From contig NW_019211454.1 of assembly GCF_002443255.2 (NCBI RefSeq), positions 15,798,243-15,862,242 of the forward strand: 64,000 nt of DNA, in the 5' to 3' direction. The notes below the pieces were generated by a model, which saw only the letters and a list, made by a program, of their open reading frames with translations, was not told where the DNA came from and did no database searches. Shown here in pieces: positions 36,001 to 50,466 of the stretch (positions within the stretch are counted from its first letter, which is position 1; every line of letters begins with the position of its first letter). Origin of the DNA: Varroa destructor. Lineage: Eukaryota > Arthropoda > Arachnida > Mesostigmata > Varroidae. The position numbers and the translations under genes were made by a program.

Positions 36001-39000
36001 CCTTAGCCCTCAAGGGAACTGCGCCAAAGCTTCCAAACCTCGCTAAATTCTCGAACTACATATTGTGCAGCAAGGATCTTCATGAGAAGCTGAATTCTCC
36101 ATGGACAATCTATAAGGTTAAGAGAAGGGCTACATGATGTTCTTACGCATAAAGTCGTCGGCAGTAGATCAACCCTGAGACACCTGAATAAATCAAGGGA
36201 TGACAGAGATAGTGAACATATGGGCACAGTACGCAGGTAAGTGACTTTTTACTCTGATTCTCTCTCGTTGGCTCTACCTTGCAGAGGTATACATATTGGT
36301 ATATATTTACAGTGCAGGCCCATTTTCGGGTCACGGGAATTCGTTTTAGAGCAGTCTTCTTCTGCTTAAACGAGGTTTCCGGCGGCCCTTGTGTTGCTCA
36401 GCTAAGTCTATCGTACACGTTCTCGCTAGCAAATCTACGAATCCTTGGTAATGGGAACTGCGACGACTGGTGATTGCACGTGGACATGGAGCTCTTTTGC
36501 GCTATATTTGAAACAAAAGAAAAGCACAGACAAGGCCAAGTCGGGGCAAGTATAGATAGCAGTGAGAGTGATATAGTTCCTGTGAAAAACAGTTCTGTCT
36601 CCACTGGTGACTAAATGGCTCAGCGTCTACCTTTCACCGAATAATGGTAGCCATCGTGCTGCCCCTGAGGGTCGCTACTGCAGTCCTCAGTGCTTCGGCT
36701 AACATCTGTATGGAATTTTCCTTTTATAACAGGTGACTTCACCTTTTAGACCTTCTCCGCGCTGGTGGAGTCTTCCATTGTTCCTTCGGGGTTCGCTCCG
36801 CGCAAGTGTTCGTGTGAGGTGCAGTGGTTGTGTACGTCTGTGCGTTTCAGATGCTATGTATTCCTGAGGAGCTTTGCTTTCCTCAGGTCTCCTTCCCCTG
36901 TCAAGGCCCTGCTGTTTATAGGGTGTCAGGCCTACATATCCCACTAGAGGTTGTCATCCTCACTACACCATTGTTTCTGCCCCAGGGTGGTACTCAACCA
37001 AGGCAATACCTACTCCCGCCTGTATCCTCTGCCTTTAACGCTGTCTGCCTTAAAACTTCTCGGTGTACATACACGTTGAAGTTTAGTGGGGCTTAAGGGT
37101 TACGGCGTCCGGTGCCTGGCCCCTTTGATTCGAGCAGCTTTCCCATGGACTTCATCAGGCACTTTCGGCAGTAGCACCATTTCAGGCCAGTATCAACAGG
37201 GCTTCATCTGCACTCAGGGTCTTTCTACACTTATCACCATTTCAACGCCCTTCTCCTGTTTCAACGGCGACTACAGTCGACTGGTGCGTTCTGCTTCTAA
37301 CGTTATCCTTATGTCGCTGTCGAGGGCCTTACCGGGGCCTTGCGACCCATCGCTGTGGTTGTTCCCCTTTCCGCTGTGCAGGGAATACTACGGAATCTGG
37401 ACTGGATGTAAAGGGCTGCGAAGGAGTGACAGTTTGGGCGGCTGTGGATGAGAAAGCAGACGTGTCAGTCTGACGCTGAAGAGCGCCCCTTCTCGAAGGA
37501 ACGAAAGGAGTTGTTCCAAAGAAAAGAGAAGTATCTTATATATTCCCGCCTTATGGTGCATAGGCTGGTTGGCACGATGGACCAGGAAAAGAAGGGGCAA
37601 GCGGAGCGACGAATAGCAAAAACTGGAGGACCGATCTTACTGGAGAGCGTTTCTGAAACGTCGGCACAAACAACTGTCCGCTTCTGCAAACGTTCTCGTA
37701 TGTGCCTAGCTTGGCTTGGAACTCAGTGTGTCCGTGTCTGAGTCTGCGGTTCAATATGGAGGCATATGTGTTGGGTTTTCACTGCTGGTATTTCTGTAAG
37801 TAAATGCTTTGAGCTTAACGTCATTTAGCTAATCGTGGTTCCAAACGGCTGATTTCGTTCAGTATAAGCTAATGGTGTTTACGCCCGGTATGGCACCTAT
37901 AACACCTCGCGTGCTTTTCTTAGGCAACATTCTTACTACTTCACCATCATGGAATTACTCATAAAGAATATATGAATGCTTTGTGTACGTCCTTCGTTAA
38001 GCTCTTATTCAGGCGGGTGGCCCCTTAGGCCACGAATCGAAACGTTTCTGCGCCCAGCTTTGAACGTAGGTCTATAACTTTAAGAACTACCACCCTTGTT
38101 GCAGTTGCCGTTACTAGAGCTGCTGCCCTACGTTGCCTCTCAAACTATACACATATAATACATGTTTTTCCGAGCGCCACCATTTTTAGAGGGGTTTGTT
38201 GCATTTTGCATGTGACTCCTAAATGCTGGCCGAAACCGTTCTTCTTCTAGTCGACCATCGGTTTTCTTATGGCTTCGCATTTTTTCCCCCGCCCAAGCCA
38301 CCAACCTCCATTACCAACCCTGCCCTGGCAGTGTCCGCACCAGCTGAAGATGGCAAACATGGAGGCAGCCCGAGTCGTGGTTCTGTTGCTCACCTGGAGG
38401 CGTTGGGAAGTAGACCGTCGCAGGGGTCGCGGTGTCTGGCATTTGAGGGGGGCGAAAACTGAAGGGGATTAAGCTCGAACTATTAGGCGAGTCGCCGCCA
38501 GCGACACCACCGTCCCGACAGTAGCGCTTCGCGTCAACTGCTACTGGGTGCTGTTGAATCTCGCCATCGAAGCTATCACATCTCCTATCCTTGGCGAGAC
38601 CGTGGAAGCCTACATGAAATCCCGCGCTTATTGGTTTTTTATCTCTTATAAGTGAGTGCGTTGTAAACGTCGTTCATCCCTCCTCGGCAATACTTTCTAA
38701 CCTTTTGGAAGAGCCTTGGTAGATGCCTTGTATAAGGAGCAAAAAGACGTCGTAGCAGACGAACTGAAGCTAACCGGTAGCCTCTGGAATAAGGAGCCCT
38801 CCACTCGTTGACAAGTTCATGATCTTGATCGACTTAACAAGCCTTGACAAAAAGTATGGCGCTTGGCTTCGTTGTCTGATCGTACACACACACAAAAGTT
38901 CCTAAAGCGATACAAACCACACATACACCAACACTACGCAAGTGTGCGCAAAGATATACGTCGATGGCGAAAGCGATGCGAGAGAACGATCTGAAAATAA

Positions 39001-42000
39001 GTCTCTTCGGACGAAGAGCCCAGACGGATTTAATTCCCTCATCGTTGAGGGCACATCACGAATAGAAGCCGACGTCTGCTGGCGTAGTTCTGTTGCGGCT
39101 ATCGCGGCAAACGTTAAGCCGGGTTAGGCTCGACCGGGTCTCCTTATTATTAGGTCGCTTATTACTGGTTAAATATTAGTCAAGGCAAAAGTTTTGGGTG
39201 GCCGTAGGCACGTCGCTTAGCTTTTAAAATCATTGTCCGTTACGCGGCGTCTATTTTATTTCTCCATAGTGATTCATTCTATATCAGTGCAGAACTGTTA
39301 TTGGACTACATTGAACCATGAAGTCGAGCAATGTTAGAGCTAAATCTGTAAGTGGCTATGCACGGCGATGTCTGTACTATAGGAATAAGCTCGCTTCAAC
39401 AAACTTCGACTTCAACGTGCTTATAATAATAGTTGTTGTATTATATGCGGCATAAACAAGATGTCCGGGCGAGGCGCATTAATATTGTCATATAAATTTT
39501 TTTAATATGAAGTTTATGAGAATGAGCAACTTAAATTCAACAGTTTGTCGAAGACACGGGGCTATGGAAAAAATTTGGATTGGAATAGCACGGTTTAATA
39601 GGCATTTGCAGTTGCACCTAATCGCCTTGCAAAAACCGGATGATGTTGTAAGCAGTTATCATTTTGTCGGTGCCAGCTCGAGCACCTTTTCTCTACTTGA
39701 TTCGTATGTGTATCTGTAGGTAGAATTTTTTTGGATCCTACCAGGAAATCAAGCATGCGATGGCTCGTGAACAATGGAAGCAATACATACTTTACCAAGG
39801 TACCTTAAAACATATGTTTCCCAAAGCCCACGTATTAACGGTGACGATATCGCATATCTGGTTCTTTTCTCATCCGAAAACTGAAACGTAAAATTCCGAT
39901 TTATCGCCAACTTGTGCTTTAAATCTAACAGCGTCTGGGGCATCTAATTAGGAGAACATCTGTTCGATACATTTTTGACACACTTAGCCGAAAAAATCAA
40001 TTTGTTTCAAAATCCTTTTTGAAGAATAGGCTCCAGTGGTACTGGAAAAAGGACACGCGATGATGTTTTGAGCTAAAGTGAAAAGTTTGCTGAATTAGGA
40101 CATTGTCATTGTCCTAGCTTCAAGTAAACTTGTTAATTAATGTTTCGCGTGATGGTTGTCTGATATCAGCTACAATGGCAGTGCCAAATTCGTGAACGTA
40201 ACGTAATTCTCTATTCTATTTTTTTTTATTGTTTTTCGTTTGATTCGTAGCGAACAGGCACTACCTGGCAGTGAAAATTCCTGTGTTGGCTAAAAGCAAA
40301 GGTTAACGTTTGCCTGAAAAAGTCATTTGCTCGACTCCCATTTAAATTGTTTTCGCGATTTTTTGTCCTTGGCTCTATCCACGCTTTGATACAACCTACG
40401 ACGCGCGTATCTCGAGAGAACTGGGTGTGCTAACAATTTAGAATAGCGTCTAAACAGGGGTTCGCTGTTTGCCGGCTTTACAAACCGAGAAATTCCTCAA
40501 ATTGCTTATATTCGTCTGAAGAGGTAATGGCGATGATAGTATAGACAACGACCTTCGCGAGCATTTTTAGGTAGAAAGTCATACGCTAAATTAAATCTGA
40601 GGAATAGTTTGCAATGTAAGCATAACATATTCCAAACGGAACTAGAAACGGTCATGGGTATTGGAGTAAACAATAAGTTATGTCGCATCTCATCAAATTA
40701 GCGCACTTTTTGCACTGGTCTAATCTATCTGTAATATGAGGGCTGTCTGAAGTTCGACAAAATTGGCGGTTTTTTTTTCAGCTTTTCCCGATCTACTTAG
40801 ATGTCTACTTGAATCGTTAGTAGATTCAATTTAATATTACATATATGGCTCTTCTGCCTTTACAAGAAACTTTGACAATAAATAACAAAAAGACATTTTT
40901 GCAGAATAACCTTTTCACTCAAACATTTTATGATCTAAAAGCGTGATTCACTCAGTGAAAACCTTTAGATTCCTAATAGAGGCTAGCCCTTAACGCTGTA
41001 TTTAGAAAAAAAAAAGTTATTCCAAATATTTGCTCATAAGAAGATACGATTTAAGTTCATTGAAACGCTAAAAAAATAAGGATTTTTTTTGTCTTCGAAA
41101 TGGCCGCTTGTCCGAGAATGAGAAGAAATCTTTGCGTAGGAGACATCTTAGGTGGACGTATCGGGAATATTTTTTGCGCATACATAACGTACATATTCAA
41201 ACCAGACTGATTTTATATGGCTATGAGTCCAACATGGTTTGGTCAATACATACTTATTTGTTTACATCGTAGCATTTACATGAAACAGGTCTGGTGAGCC
41301 GGATGATGACCGCTGATGTACCTCTGTGTGTAAGTGCTATCCGTCTTGAAAAACCATACTCTTTATTCCATTATTCCCTCTAGTACAGATACCACCTTAT
41401 AATACGATATCTATCGACACACTCTTTCTACAGCGGAGAAACCTACATCAAAGAACCGTCCTTATAATAAAACGACCTGTCAACTTCCATCTTACAAATG
41501 CTCTTGTAATTATACTAGCCAATGCCTGATGCCTTTCCGGCTCGATCCTCATCTTGATCGGCTTGATCTTCATCGCGCACACTTCATTCTGGCTTATTCG
41601 CGATACCCGGAAGAATATGACGATCGTAAGCTCGTTGCGAAGTCGTTTATCATGCGTTTAATTTACGGGATAGTTCTAAGACCAACAAACTGTCATAAAA
41701 CCCTAATTCTGCAAGGCACGTAGATATAAGAAAGACGCACAATTAGTAATTAAACGCTTTAAATTATTAACTGCACGTATTTAGAGCATTACAATAGCTT
41801 CAGAACTGCGAGCTTAAAAATGGCTACACGACTTTACTTTGAAACGATAATCTGTGTTGCTATGACTGCATGAACTGTTTTTTTGCCAACTAAATACATA
41901 TAAAACTTATATTATACTTTTTTTCTCATATTATTTAAAAAACGTTCAAAAAAGCACACATTCCTATACAGTATTTTCGTTGTTTGAGTGCGATCAATGC

Positions 42001-44740
42001 GATAGCGCGCGCAGCTGGCACCGGCAAAACAACCTAGTTGTAGGTCCCGGGTATAGGCTCACACAAAAATTATTGTTTTCCTATAGCAATCATTCATGAA
42101 TTCTCCTTCGGGCCAAATGCGTAATCAATGTCGGGTCAGGACCCTTCCCTTTCGCCGCCTGCCGTCGCCCACTACTCGGTATCGTTTAAACCCTTACATA
42201 TTTATCCGATATTTTTATGGCTAGTCAAACAAGCTCAGTGCTTTTCAAAGGTTTTTGAGATTTTCTCACGGCATAATAATATTTTTAATATCCGCAAGAT
42301 CCACACACACAGATATCGGTCCTCTTCAGTTTTCAAACTTCTCTCCTTCCATTCTTTACCACACCACAGATGACGTTTATTTTCGGTGCTAACCCTTCGC
42401 GTTTCTCCGTGCTCGGAGGAAAAGTAGCCCTGTTCGGCCTGCAGGCTCGTATGTCCACTGTCCAAGGTGTCAAGCCTTGTCATCCGTCCAGATCGCGTTG
42501 ATTAGATCACAACAAGAACGTTGATGCAAAACAGTTGGCCACTGGCAGAACACCAATGATAAAATCTTTGTGCTCTTGGATTAGTGTAAATTACATGCAC
42601 GCAGTATAGGCGAAAGGGAGATTTCGTACGCTGCTCGAGTCTAAAATAGACCTATGAGAAGAACGAACAATTTGGCTAACCTGGCTCCCTCTACTGAGCG
42701 ATAGGCACTACGTAAGAAACCTACCTTTTTTTCTATCGACTACAAGATCTGACGCGCACTTCCAACCGTCTGCTATTTCTACCCTTCCGTCGACTTCTTT
42801 GGCTTCTGCTGCAGCTACGTACTTTAAATCGGCTCGGTGGTCTATCGGGTGAATGGGCAAATGAACGCATGAAAAATATACTGTTTCTCTGAACCGGTGA
42901 GCAAGAAATGGAGCAGCAAGTAGCAATAGATGGCGCCAGCAGAGACAGTCTGTACAATTCCAGCGTGGCAGCTGCCCAGTTTAGCACAACGATCCCGGCC
43001 GGATGAACTTCCTATACACCCATATATATAGACAAGCCCGCACCTGCCAACGACTGATTCGCTCCCATTGGCTACGTCGCGACCGACTCCACCAGTTATA
43101 GTTTCTCTCGATGCGAAAGGCGGCAGGCGAGCGTTACAAAACCTATCGCGCAAAAGAAGAACTCCTCGGCCCAGCCGGCGAGCTCCGTTGCTCCCTATAG
43201 CACTCGGGGATGCTGGTGCTTACACACTCGTCCCGTATCTCGCCATTTCCCCCCATTTTTCGCACCCTTTTTCCACATACAGCAGCAATCTGTACATTTT
43301 ACCGTCGGCAGTCAGTAGTAGCAGCAGCGCTAACAGATAGCCACGGGGATGAAAAACCCCTGAACGTAGCGGAACGGAACAACGAGATGCCGCCTCAACA
43401 AGAAATGCCAACGGCAGCTCCTACAGACGCAGAGGCCGCAGTGTCAGCCGAGTAAAGGAAGAACCAGCGCGCCGAACAGTGGACAAGCAGCGGGGCATCA
43501 CAAGTGGCACAAAATAGGTTCCGCCATACAACGGTAGTAGTCATAGCAGAAACAGAAGAGATAACGTGAACCAACAGTGGCGTCAAGTGCCAGTCAACGC
43601 TAAACTGTCGCCGTGGTTCATCGGGGTCTGTCGACCTACGACGGTGCGCCTTTTCTTCGTGGCGAGACAGAGGAGGTATCTCACATTCCTGTGCCCTGTC
43701 TCTAGCCCAGTAGGTACTTCCAGGATTCGACGAGTGGCGGGTGGCAGCATAAAACAGGTTGTAAGATCCTGTGGCAGTAATCGTCGCATCGCCTGGTGGC
43801 GATGGCGAGTGGACGGTCGGATACGGGGATAGGGGAGTAGCAGTGAATCCTGCCAGTTTGTCTCCTGTTTTGTCGGGAAACGTTTTGCCAATCTGTGCTA
43901 GCAGGGGCCCAAGTGCGTTATCAGAACCCAGTATTATCCACAGACTCAGTCATGGATACAAGAACAGAAAGCGAAAAAAGAACGAAAGAAAAGGCGACGA
44001 GGCATACAAAGTCTCTCACAGAAATCGCATTTTCGGCTCCAATGACAGTAGTAGCGTTACTGAGGCGCTGTTGGCCTGAGGAGCTCGGAATGTCAACGAC
44101 TGGAGCCGACTGGTGAGATGCGAGCGGCGGAGATTTTTGTTTTTTTCTCTACGAAAGAAGAAACATCAGAGAAAACAAGCAAACATGCTAGATGTGCTAA
44201 CAGTTATTAAAAAAAACAAGGAACAAGGTTTGCAAGAAAACTGGAAAGGCGAAAGGTTTGAAGCTATCAATGTAGCCTCCTAGACCCAGTCGGACATTTA
44301 CATACAGTTGCGTCCGTATGGTATCTCCCAAGTTTGGCTAAGCCTCTTCCCTCGAATCGCATCGGCAACACAGGCAAACCTTCTCCCCTAGTTTAGAGAG
44401 CCTTGCTAAAGATGCGGTGGATATCGCTTGCTTACCGGTGCACCCAGCCATGCACACACAAGCTGCTACTCTTCCTATAGGTGCATTATGCCTGCCAGCG
44501 ATCCGTCGTAGATGATGTTCCTGCTGGTCCCTCTATCTGGAATTGTCGCCTACTCCAAAGTAGTTCGTCAAACAAATTCACTACGGAAAGAAGTAAGAGA
44601 AAAGAGGCAAAGGCGGGATCCGTTTAAACTCATGAGCTGATGGGTTTGACACTTCCGCGTTTGCAGATAGTTCATCTTTTGCTCGTTTCAGGTATATTCA
44701 GGTTGTTGAGGTCAACAGAACCAAAGCCAAGGTCGTATGT
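33100..44740. other. No recognised gene over 11.6 kb
   Basis: Simple repeats only: (CAAC)5 at 34595-34614 and a short CAG run near 34,819-34,833, which gives a glutamine-rich plus frame at 34709-35050. A minus frame at 33578-33156 (140 codons) and several frames in the GC-richer blocks at 36.7-37.7 and 42.7-44.1 kb show no recognisable domain. From 39,200 to 42,000 the DNA is AT-rich and almost without open frames. Confidence 0.4.
34595..34614. repeat. (CAAC)5 microsatellite
   Basis: Five uninterrupted copies of the tetranucleotide CAAC. It is minor, but pure enough to be length-variable. Confidence 0.9.
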
Positions 44741-44751
44741 AGAATGTATAT

Positions 44752-45180
44752 GTTACAAGTAATCTTTCTTCAAAAGATGTTATGGCCATCCTCCCGCTTC
44801 TTTATTTTCTTTTGCTACTGTCACTCGATGCTATCGTGTCTGGCACCGGCGTGCTAAAGAAAAGCCCGCCATGCATACCTCGCAGTCAAACCCAACCTCA
44901 TTCCCTCGAATTGACTTTCGGGGAGCTTGTAAAGAAAAATGGAAGTGGGAAAGACCCTGCAATTCCTGCTGCAATTTGGTTAGGGGCACAGGTGTTGCGA
45001 GGTCTCTTGTTAATCCATCTGTTGTTTATAACGTACACTGCTGAAATCACTGTTACACTGACAAACAATATATCATCAAAAAGGGGTCCGCCGTTGCCTT
45101 TGAAACTTTAGAAATGGTCCGCTAGATTCCCCATCAAGCAAGTTCGCTATCTGCCAATATCAGGATAGTAAAAGGGAATA
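44752..45180 (+). pseudogene. Ionotropic receptor / iGluR-like channel fragment, broken
   Basis: An open plus frame (methionine at 44782, stop at 45109-45111) encodes what looks like the membrane core of an ionotropic receptor. The first hydrophobic stretch, MAILPLLYFLLLLSLDAI, sits where M1 falls, right after SSKDV. A pore-like segment follows with FGELV at about residue 48. Then comes a hydrophobic M3 ending in ITYTAEITVTLT, which resembles the SYTANLAAFLT-type M3 motif of ionotropic glutamate receptors and their IR relatives. Directly afterwards the reading frame must shift to recover AFETLEMVR, resembling the start of the second ligand-binding lobe. In that frame a stop follows and another comes later. 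A stop also lies seven codons before the methionine. I recognise no convincing first lobe upstream. IRs are chemosensory channels of arthropods and other protostomes. The frameshift and stops indicate a dead copy or isolated exon relic. Confidence 0.65.
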
Positions 45181-45189
45181 ATGGAAAAA

Positions 45190-48100
45190 ATTGCAAGTAC
45201 CAAAAATAGCAACGCTACCTTAAGTCCCATTCAGTCATCTAATACCGTCTCAATAGTGTTGATGAATGGAAGAGTCTCTAGAAGTGAGCTGAAAGGACAT
45301 GCCGAAATTGCATGGTAACTACGGTACCGCTCGTCATTTAGAACCCCGGAAATCTAGAAAAAAGTTCCAGGACCGTTACTAGGCCCGATTTTTATCGACG
45401 GGGCTTCACCCGTGGGTAACAATGGGATCCTCGTATACATTTATTTCGTGCTAAGGGCCAGCCATATGGAGCAATTCCTAACTGCAGTATAGAACGTAGA
45501 ACTGAAAACATTCACTAACTCGTAAACTCCATTACCGTCAAGACGATATTTTTCATGCAAAAAATGCCCTTTCAATCAGCAATATTTGTGAACTAACTAT
45601 CACGTGCTCAGGGACTGACGCTGACACAATCTGTGCCCCAAGCCAAGACAGCGTCCCTTCTTCCCTTCAGTCAACTCTCACTAACTGCATACCTGATAGC
45701 CTACTCTATCAGCGGAGCTAATCCCGAGCTTTTGGACAAAGGAAGTATGTGGATGCAATGGTAATTAGATCGATCATACAAACATGATATAAACCCTTCT
45801 GCGACAAAGCGAGGAGTTTTATGGTCTGTACACACAAATATATTTGCATGTGAACAAAAGAGTTACAAACATGAAAGAACGAAACCATTCAGGGGACGTC
45901 AGCTCCGACAGCACTTGAGACCGACTAGACTCGATAAACGAAGACAGACAATTCATTTTAGTATTGCTATTAGTTGCTGATTAATATACCATTGTTCCCC
46001 AAAGTCGACAGACGATAACGCAACAAAGAGATCCGAACAATGCCCTATCAACAACAACCAGTTCGCACACATTTGTAACTACCCTGCATCGGTGTCGTGT
46101 ATCCGTCTTCGTCATGTAAGATTTTTATAGTATTGGTTCAACAGCTTGACGGTGCTCGCAGTTATGCCACACCAGCGGACGCGTCCTGTCGGGTGAGAGC
46201 AACATGATCCGGACAACCTGCGTGCTCAAACCTTGCCTTCCGCGTCCGAAAACGACGGGCAGTGAGATCACACGTTGCACCTGCATGATACCTTCTTTCG
46301 ATTTAACCGTGACAGCTAGCATCTTTCGTTCAGTATCCTTCGCTCATCTTGTTCCATTTCCACTATGAACACTGAGAACAGCAAAAAGAACACAAAAATC
46401 TTATAGGCTTGCATAGAAAGTTCCGGCAGACGATTAAACTTCCGATGGCGGTAGCATTCTATTACTACTGTATTAGTGCAAATCCAGTCGCTAATAATTC
46501 TGCTGTTTTTTCTACTGGTTCTTTTGGAACGATTCTTCGAGGCCACTGATGGCCCCAATTTGGCCGTATCTGGCCGCACCCATTCTACCGCTATGTGTCT
46601 ACTGGCTTATCTGCAGGCGACGAAAGAATCCCCATGGGATTGTACAGCCATACAGCACAACAGCGTGTGTTCGCTATAAAACTTTTTGCCAACTATTTTC
46701 TCTTCGCGTGGAAAAATAGAAAAAATACGCATGAGTTAGCCACTAATGTCAACCGCGCCTTTCGCGCGGGGAAATGTACAACTCGTATGTCGTACACAGA
46801 TAGATGGGCAGACAATGGGTGCACAGCGGAAGTTTATGTACACCGACGCATGCACATTAACAGGCAATCACCGCTACAGCTGCCTGTATTAGATAACACA
46901 GACTGTGCTATTGGGAATTTACATATATGTACATATATCTATATTTCTTTTTCTTTCCTTGTACACAGCAGAGAGATAAATATGGTCGCTAGTGTAGACT
47001 TGTGTGACAATCTAACAAGTAGAGAAAAACGCTGTCTCTCCAATAACCTACCAACACAAACATCATTCAAAAACTTCCATAGGCTGCCTCTTCTAGGAAG
47101 CTTGACTAAGCCTATAACAGCCGGCATGAGGCACGGCGATCATTTGTGAGCACGGTCTTCAGTGTGGCCAAAAGTGTAATTGCACGGTGGAGTTGCCCTC
47201 GCATAGGCCTGTCTTCAAAGCATTTTCTCCATGTCAGTGCAACGACTCAGGCTGCCTTTTCTGCTGTATTAGACAGTGTCTTAGCTTAACAACCACGGCC
47301 GATACGAACCTCATCAGGCGAAAGCTAAACGGATGAGAATGACGTTCAAAGTTCACGTTTTCGATTGAATGATCGTTTCCATTCGCTGATCGTTTTTGCT
47401 GTATTCATTTTTCTAAACTATGCCGCATCCCACCATCGATTTTACTGATTATGTTCAGTAATGTAAGTCCACAATTACCCATTTTGATTGCACGAATTTT
47501 TATTCCCGACCTAAATATTATATATATATATAAATATATTAGGCACAAATTGAGCATCTGTGATAACAAAAAATGTTTTTTTGCCAAGAACGCTTAACAA
47601 TACTCGCGCGTCATTCTACGTAATCGTGCTGACTTTGCCATATTTCATACGAAATATCATCACAGATTTGTAGAAAATTTTGGATAATAATAATAGTGCC
47701 TTTTTCCATAGTGTTTAGAATCGCGAGCGTCCAGTGATAGTCTAGTTATGAATATTTCATCTAAATAATGACACTTAGAAAAGTTTTCCTATAATAGCTG
47801 CCTATATTTGCAAATGCGTACGAACCTGAGCGCAATTGGCTACTACCTCTCGCCAAAATGGCTCGCCTTCGTAATGATCAGACGTCGAACGCCGTTGCAG
47901 CAAGCTTTCCTCGCTAGCGGAAGGCGATGAGCTGCCTCTGATAGAAAGCTGTTGCCGAATCGCCTCTCGGCATGCTGCTGCCGGACGGCACCACTGCCGT
48001 GGCTAATTTCATTAAGGACCACTTATACAAACTCAGATACTAGCACATATGCATAGAATACTATGCTCTTTAATGGTCGCAGCTTGCTACTGCTGATGGC

Positions 48101-50460
48101 TCTCAAAAAGAGAAGAAGAATATAGCTAACGACTGGGCCATTGGATACGTAGTCCCAGATACTCAAACGAAGTCTACGTAGCATGCTGTCAGCAGAGACC
48201 GGCTCGAAGAGGGAGCCTATATGATGCATCCCCCGTATCGCGTCCCATTTTGCCCTTCTGCTCTCACACGATGGCCCGCTTTTTTTCAGCATTCCCCACA
48301 TTCTCACCACTTCTCTACGTTCGCTGCATCCCGTGTTTGGGTAACTAACACGTTGTTTCACTGCTAGAGTCCACTGAGAAGAGGCTTACGCAGATGCTGG
48401 CTAAAGGCCGAGGGTATGATGATGACTAGGATCTAGGTAGTTGCTTTGCTCGCCACACAACAGCGGCCCTTCCACAACCTGTGGTTCCACAAACCTTCTA
48501 CTTCGCCCCAAGCCGTACCAATTCTGAGCGAATGACCGCACTTTTCGGCATTCTTCCCGTTCTCAGTTGGCATTCCTACGGCCATAACACCTACACTTTC
48601 AGCTAGAGCCCCCGATTTTAGCGCCACCGCCACAATCGTCAAGAGTAGGAAACAGGCCTACGTCTACGGAGTGCTGGTCGTAGCAAACCAAACACTAACC
48701 GCCTCGTTTATGTTTCCACTCATTACTTTTTCTACTTTTTCCTCCAACTAGGCCAACGACGGCGCGCAGTCGTCGATTTTGTTCACTCCTGGCCACATAC
48801 ACCTGAAGTTCTTCTGGAGCAGTCCCTCCTTGCGACGTTCCCTACCCATTTCTCGCGCCAGCTTCAACAGCCCAAGTGGATGGGCGTTACTTGGGTAGCA
48901 GCGATAGATGTCGATAGCGACAACGGAGGCGGTCCACGCAGGGCTGATAGGCGATGGTCGACAGGCCGACGAAGGAGCAAACAGCCCTTCCGCCTTGAAA
49001 AGGCAACAACACAGCAGTTTCACTAGCGAAAGTAGTAGGGGGTTAAGCACTTTGAGGACGCTAAATATTGATGGGGAGGAATCACCGCAATAGCGAGGAG
49101 AACAAGCTAGCCGAACAAACAGGGGAGAAACGGGGGGTGGGTAATAACGGGGTAAAGCAAGCGAAACGGGGCGTTGTAGCGGCAGGGCAGGGTGCCATTG
49201 AGTCTACAAAATATGATTCCAATCCGTCTATATTTCTGGCGCCTCGCGAAGAGAGAACGATGCCTAACCCAGATTTTTCCCAGCTAGAAGAGCTGGGGCA
49301 AACCTGTGCGCAACCCTTTATGGTGCTAAAGGTGCTGCTGCTTCCCGCACAATACAGAGGCTATTCGTTCCTTGTTTCGAGACTCATGGCCATAGTGCCA
49401 ACGCACCGTGTGTTATACGCAGTTATATAACACGAAAATAAGAAGGTAGAAAAAGTGAAATATAGATAGCGATAAAACTCTCTCGCTTGGCCTTTTTAAT
49501 ACTGAAACATATCTTGAGAGCAGAGGAGACACTCGTTTCGATTAGCCCTTGACGTTGAGAAAGCGGCAGAACGGAGAAGGACACGTAGAAGAGGGAACCA
49601 CTGTTAAAGCCCAGCAGAAATAAGGAACCAGACGAGACGATTCGACAATTCGCTTGCTCCTCAGAAGCGGCCGCTGATACCAAAGCAAAATTTCCTATCT
49701 CCGCTTCACTGAAGGAAAATCTGAGCTCACATCACCGTATTTGATACACTGTGGCACGCTCTGCACGGCATACAGCCACTATGATAGTGTCAGCCGTAAC
49801 AGTAGTACCGGTAGCAGAAGCTGTCTTTATAGGCGCTTTAGCAAACCCATATTCCATATATGTACATAGCCACGTTCATTAATGCGGTCGACCTAACGCA
49901 AAACAACTTCAGCCCGCACGGTGTAGCCATACGGATCGGATCGAAAACAGAGAAAAGAGCCCGAGAACCTAGACATAAGTAGCGACTGGTATTCTACTAA
50001 CCGAGATCACCTTTGGGACTGTTGTTGTTGTTCTCGCTTACGCTGCTCCTGCAGTAGCTATAAAGGCGACAGAGAAGTCGAGCGTCGTTTAATAAAGGAG
50101 CCTTATGAGGTACACCTTTTTCTAATATGTGCTCTTACTGGGGAACAAAGCGCATATGGGACGCACGTAAGTTTTCTTGGTTCGTTGAGACCCGAGTGTC
50201 TGTCCTCGTAGTTCTTTGTTCGCATTTGATTTATTATAGAACTCATAGGACTTTATGAGATTTTTGATTCTGTTGTTATCGCTGCTGCTATTGCTATTTG
50301 ATGCTCTATGCATGATTCAGCACCTGACCTGTATAGCTACATGTGATAAAACGATTCAAATTATACCGCCAAATACAATATTCTGTATACTCTAATATTT
50401 TTATACAATTTTGAGCTGAATGCTCTGGTACTTGGCGTCGTAATTATGGTTTTGCAAGCG
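45190..50460. other. No recognised gene
   Basis: A plus frame at 46595-47149 is the longest in the window (184 codons), but its peptide is heterogeneous and unrecognised. Short AT runs lie near 47,519-47,538. A small 8-bp hairpin lies at 49410-49433. The block at 48.0-49.4 kb is richer in GC and open on both strands without motifs. Confidence 0.4.
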
Positions 50461-50466
50461 AAGAGT

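Noticed and set aside
46595..47149. Longest open frame in the window (184 codons)
   Set aside because: The peptide is heterogeneous without any domain, signal peptide or biased codon use, and the flanks show no splice or promoter logic.
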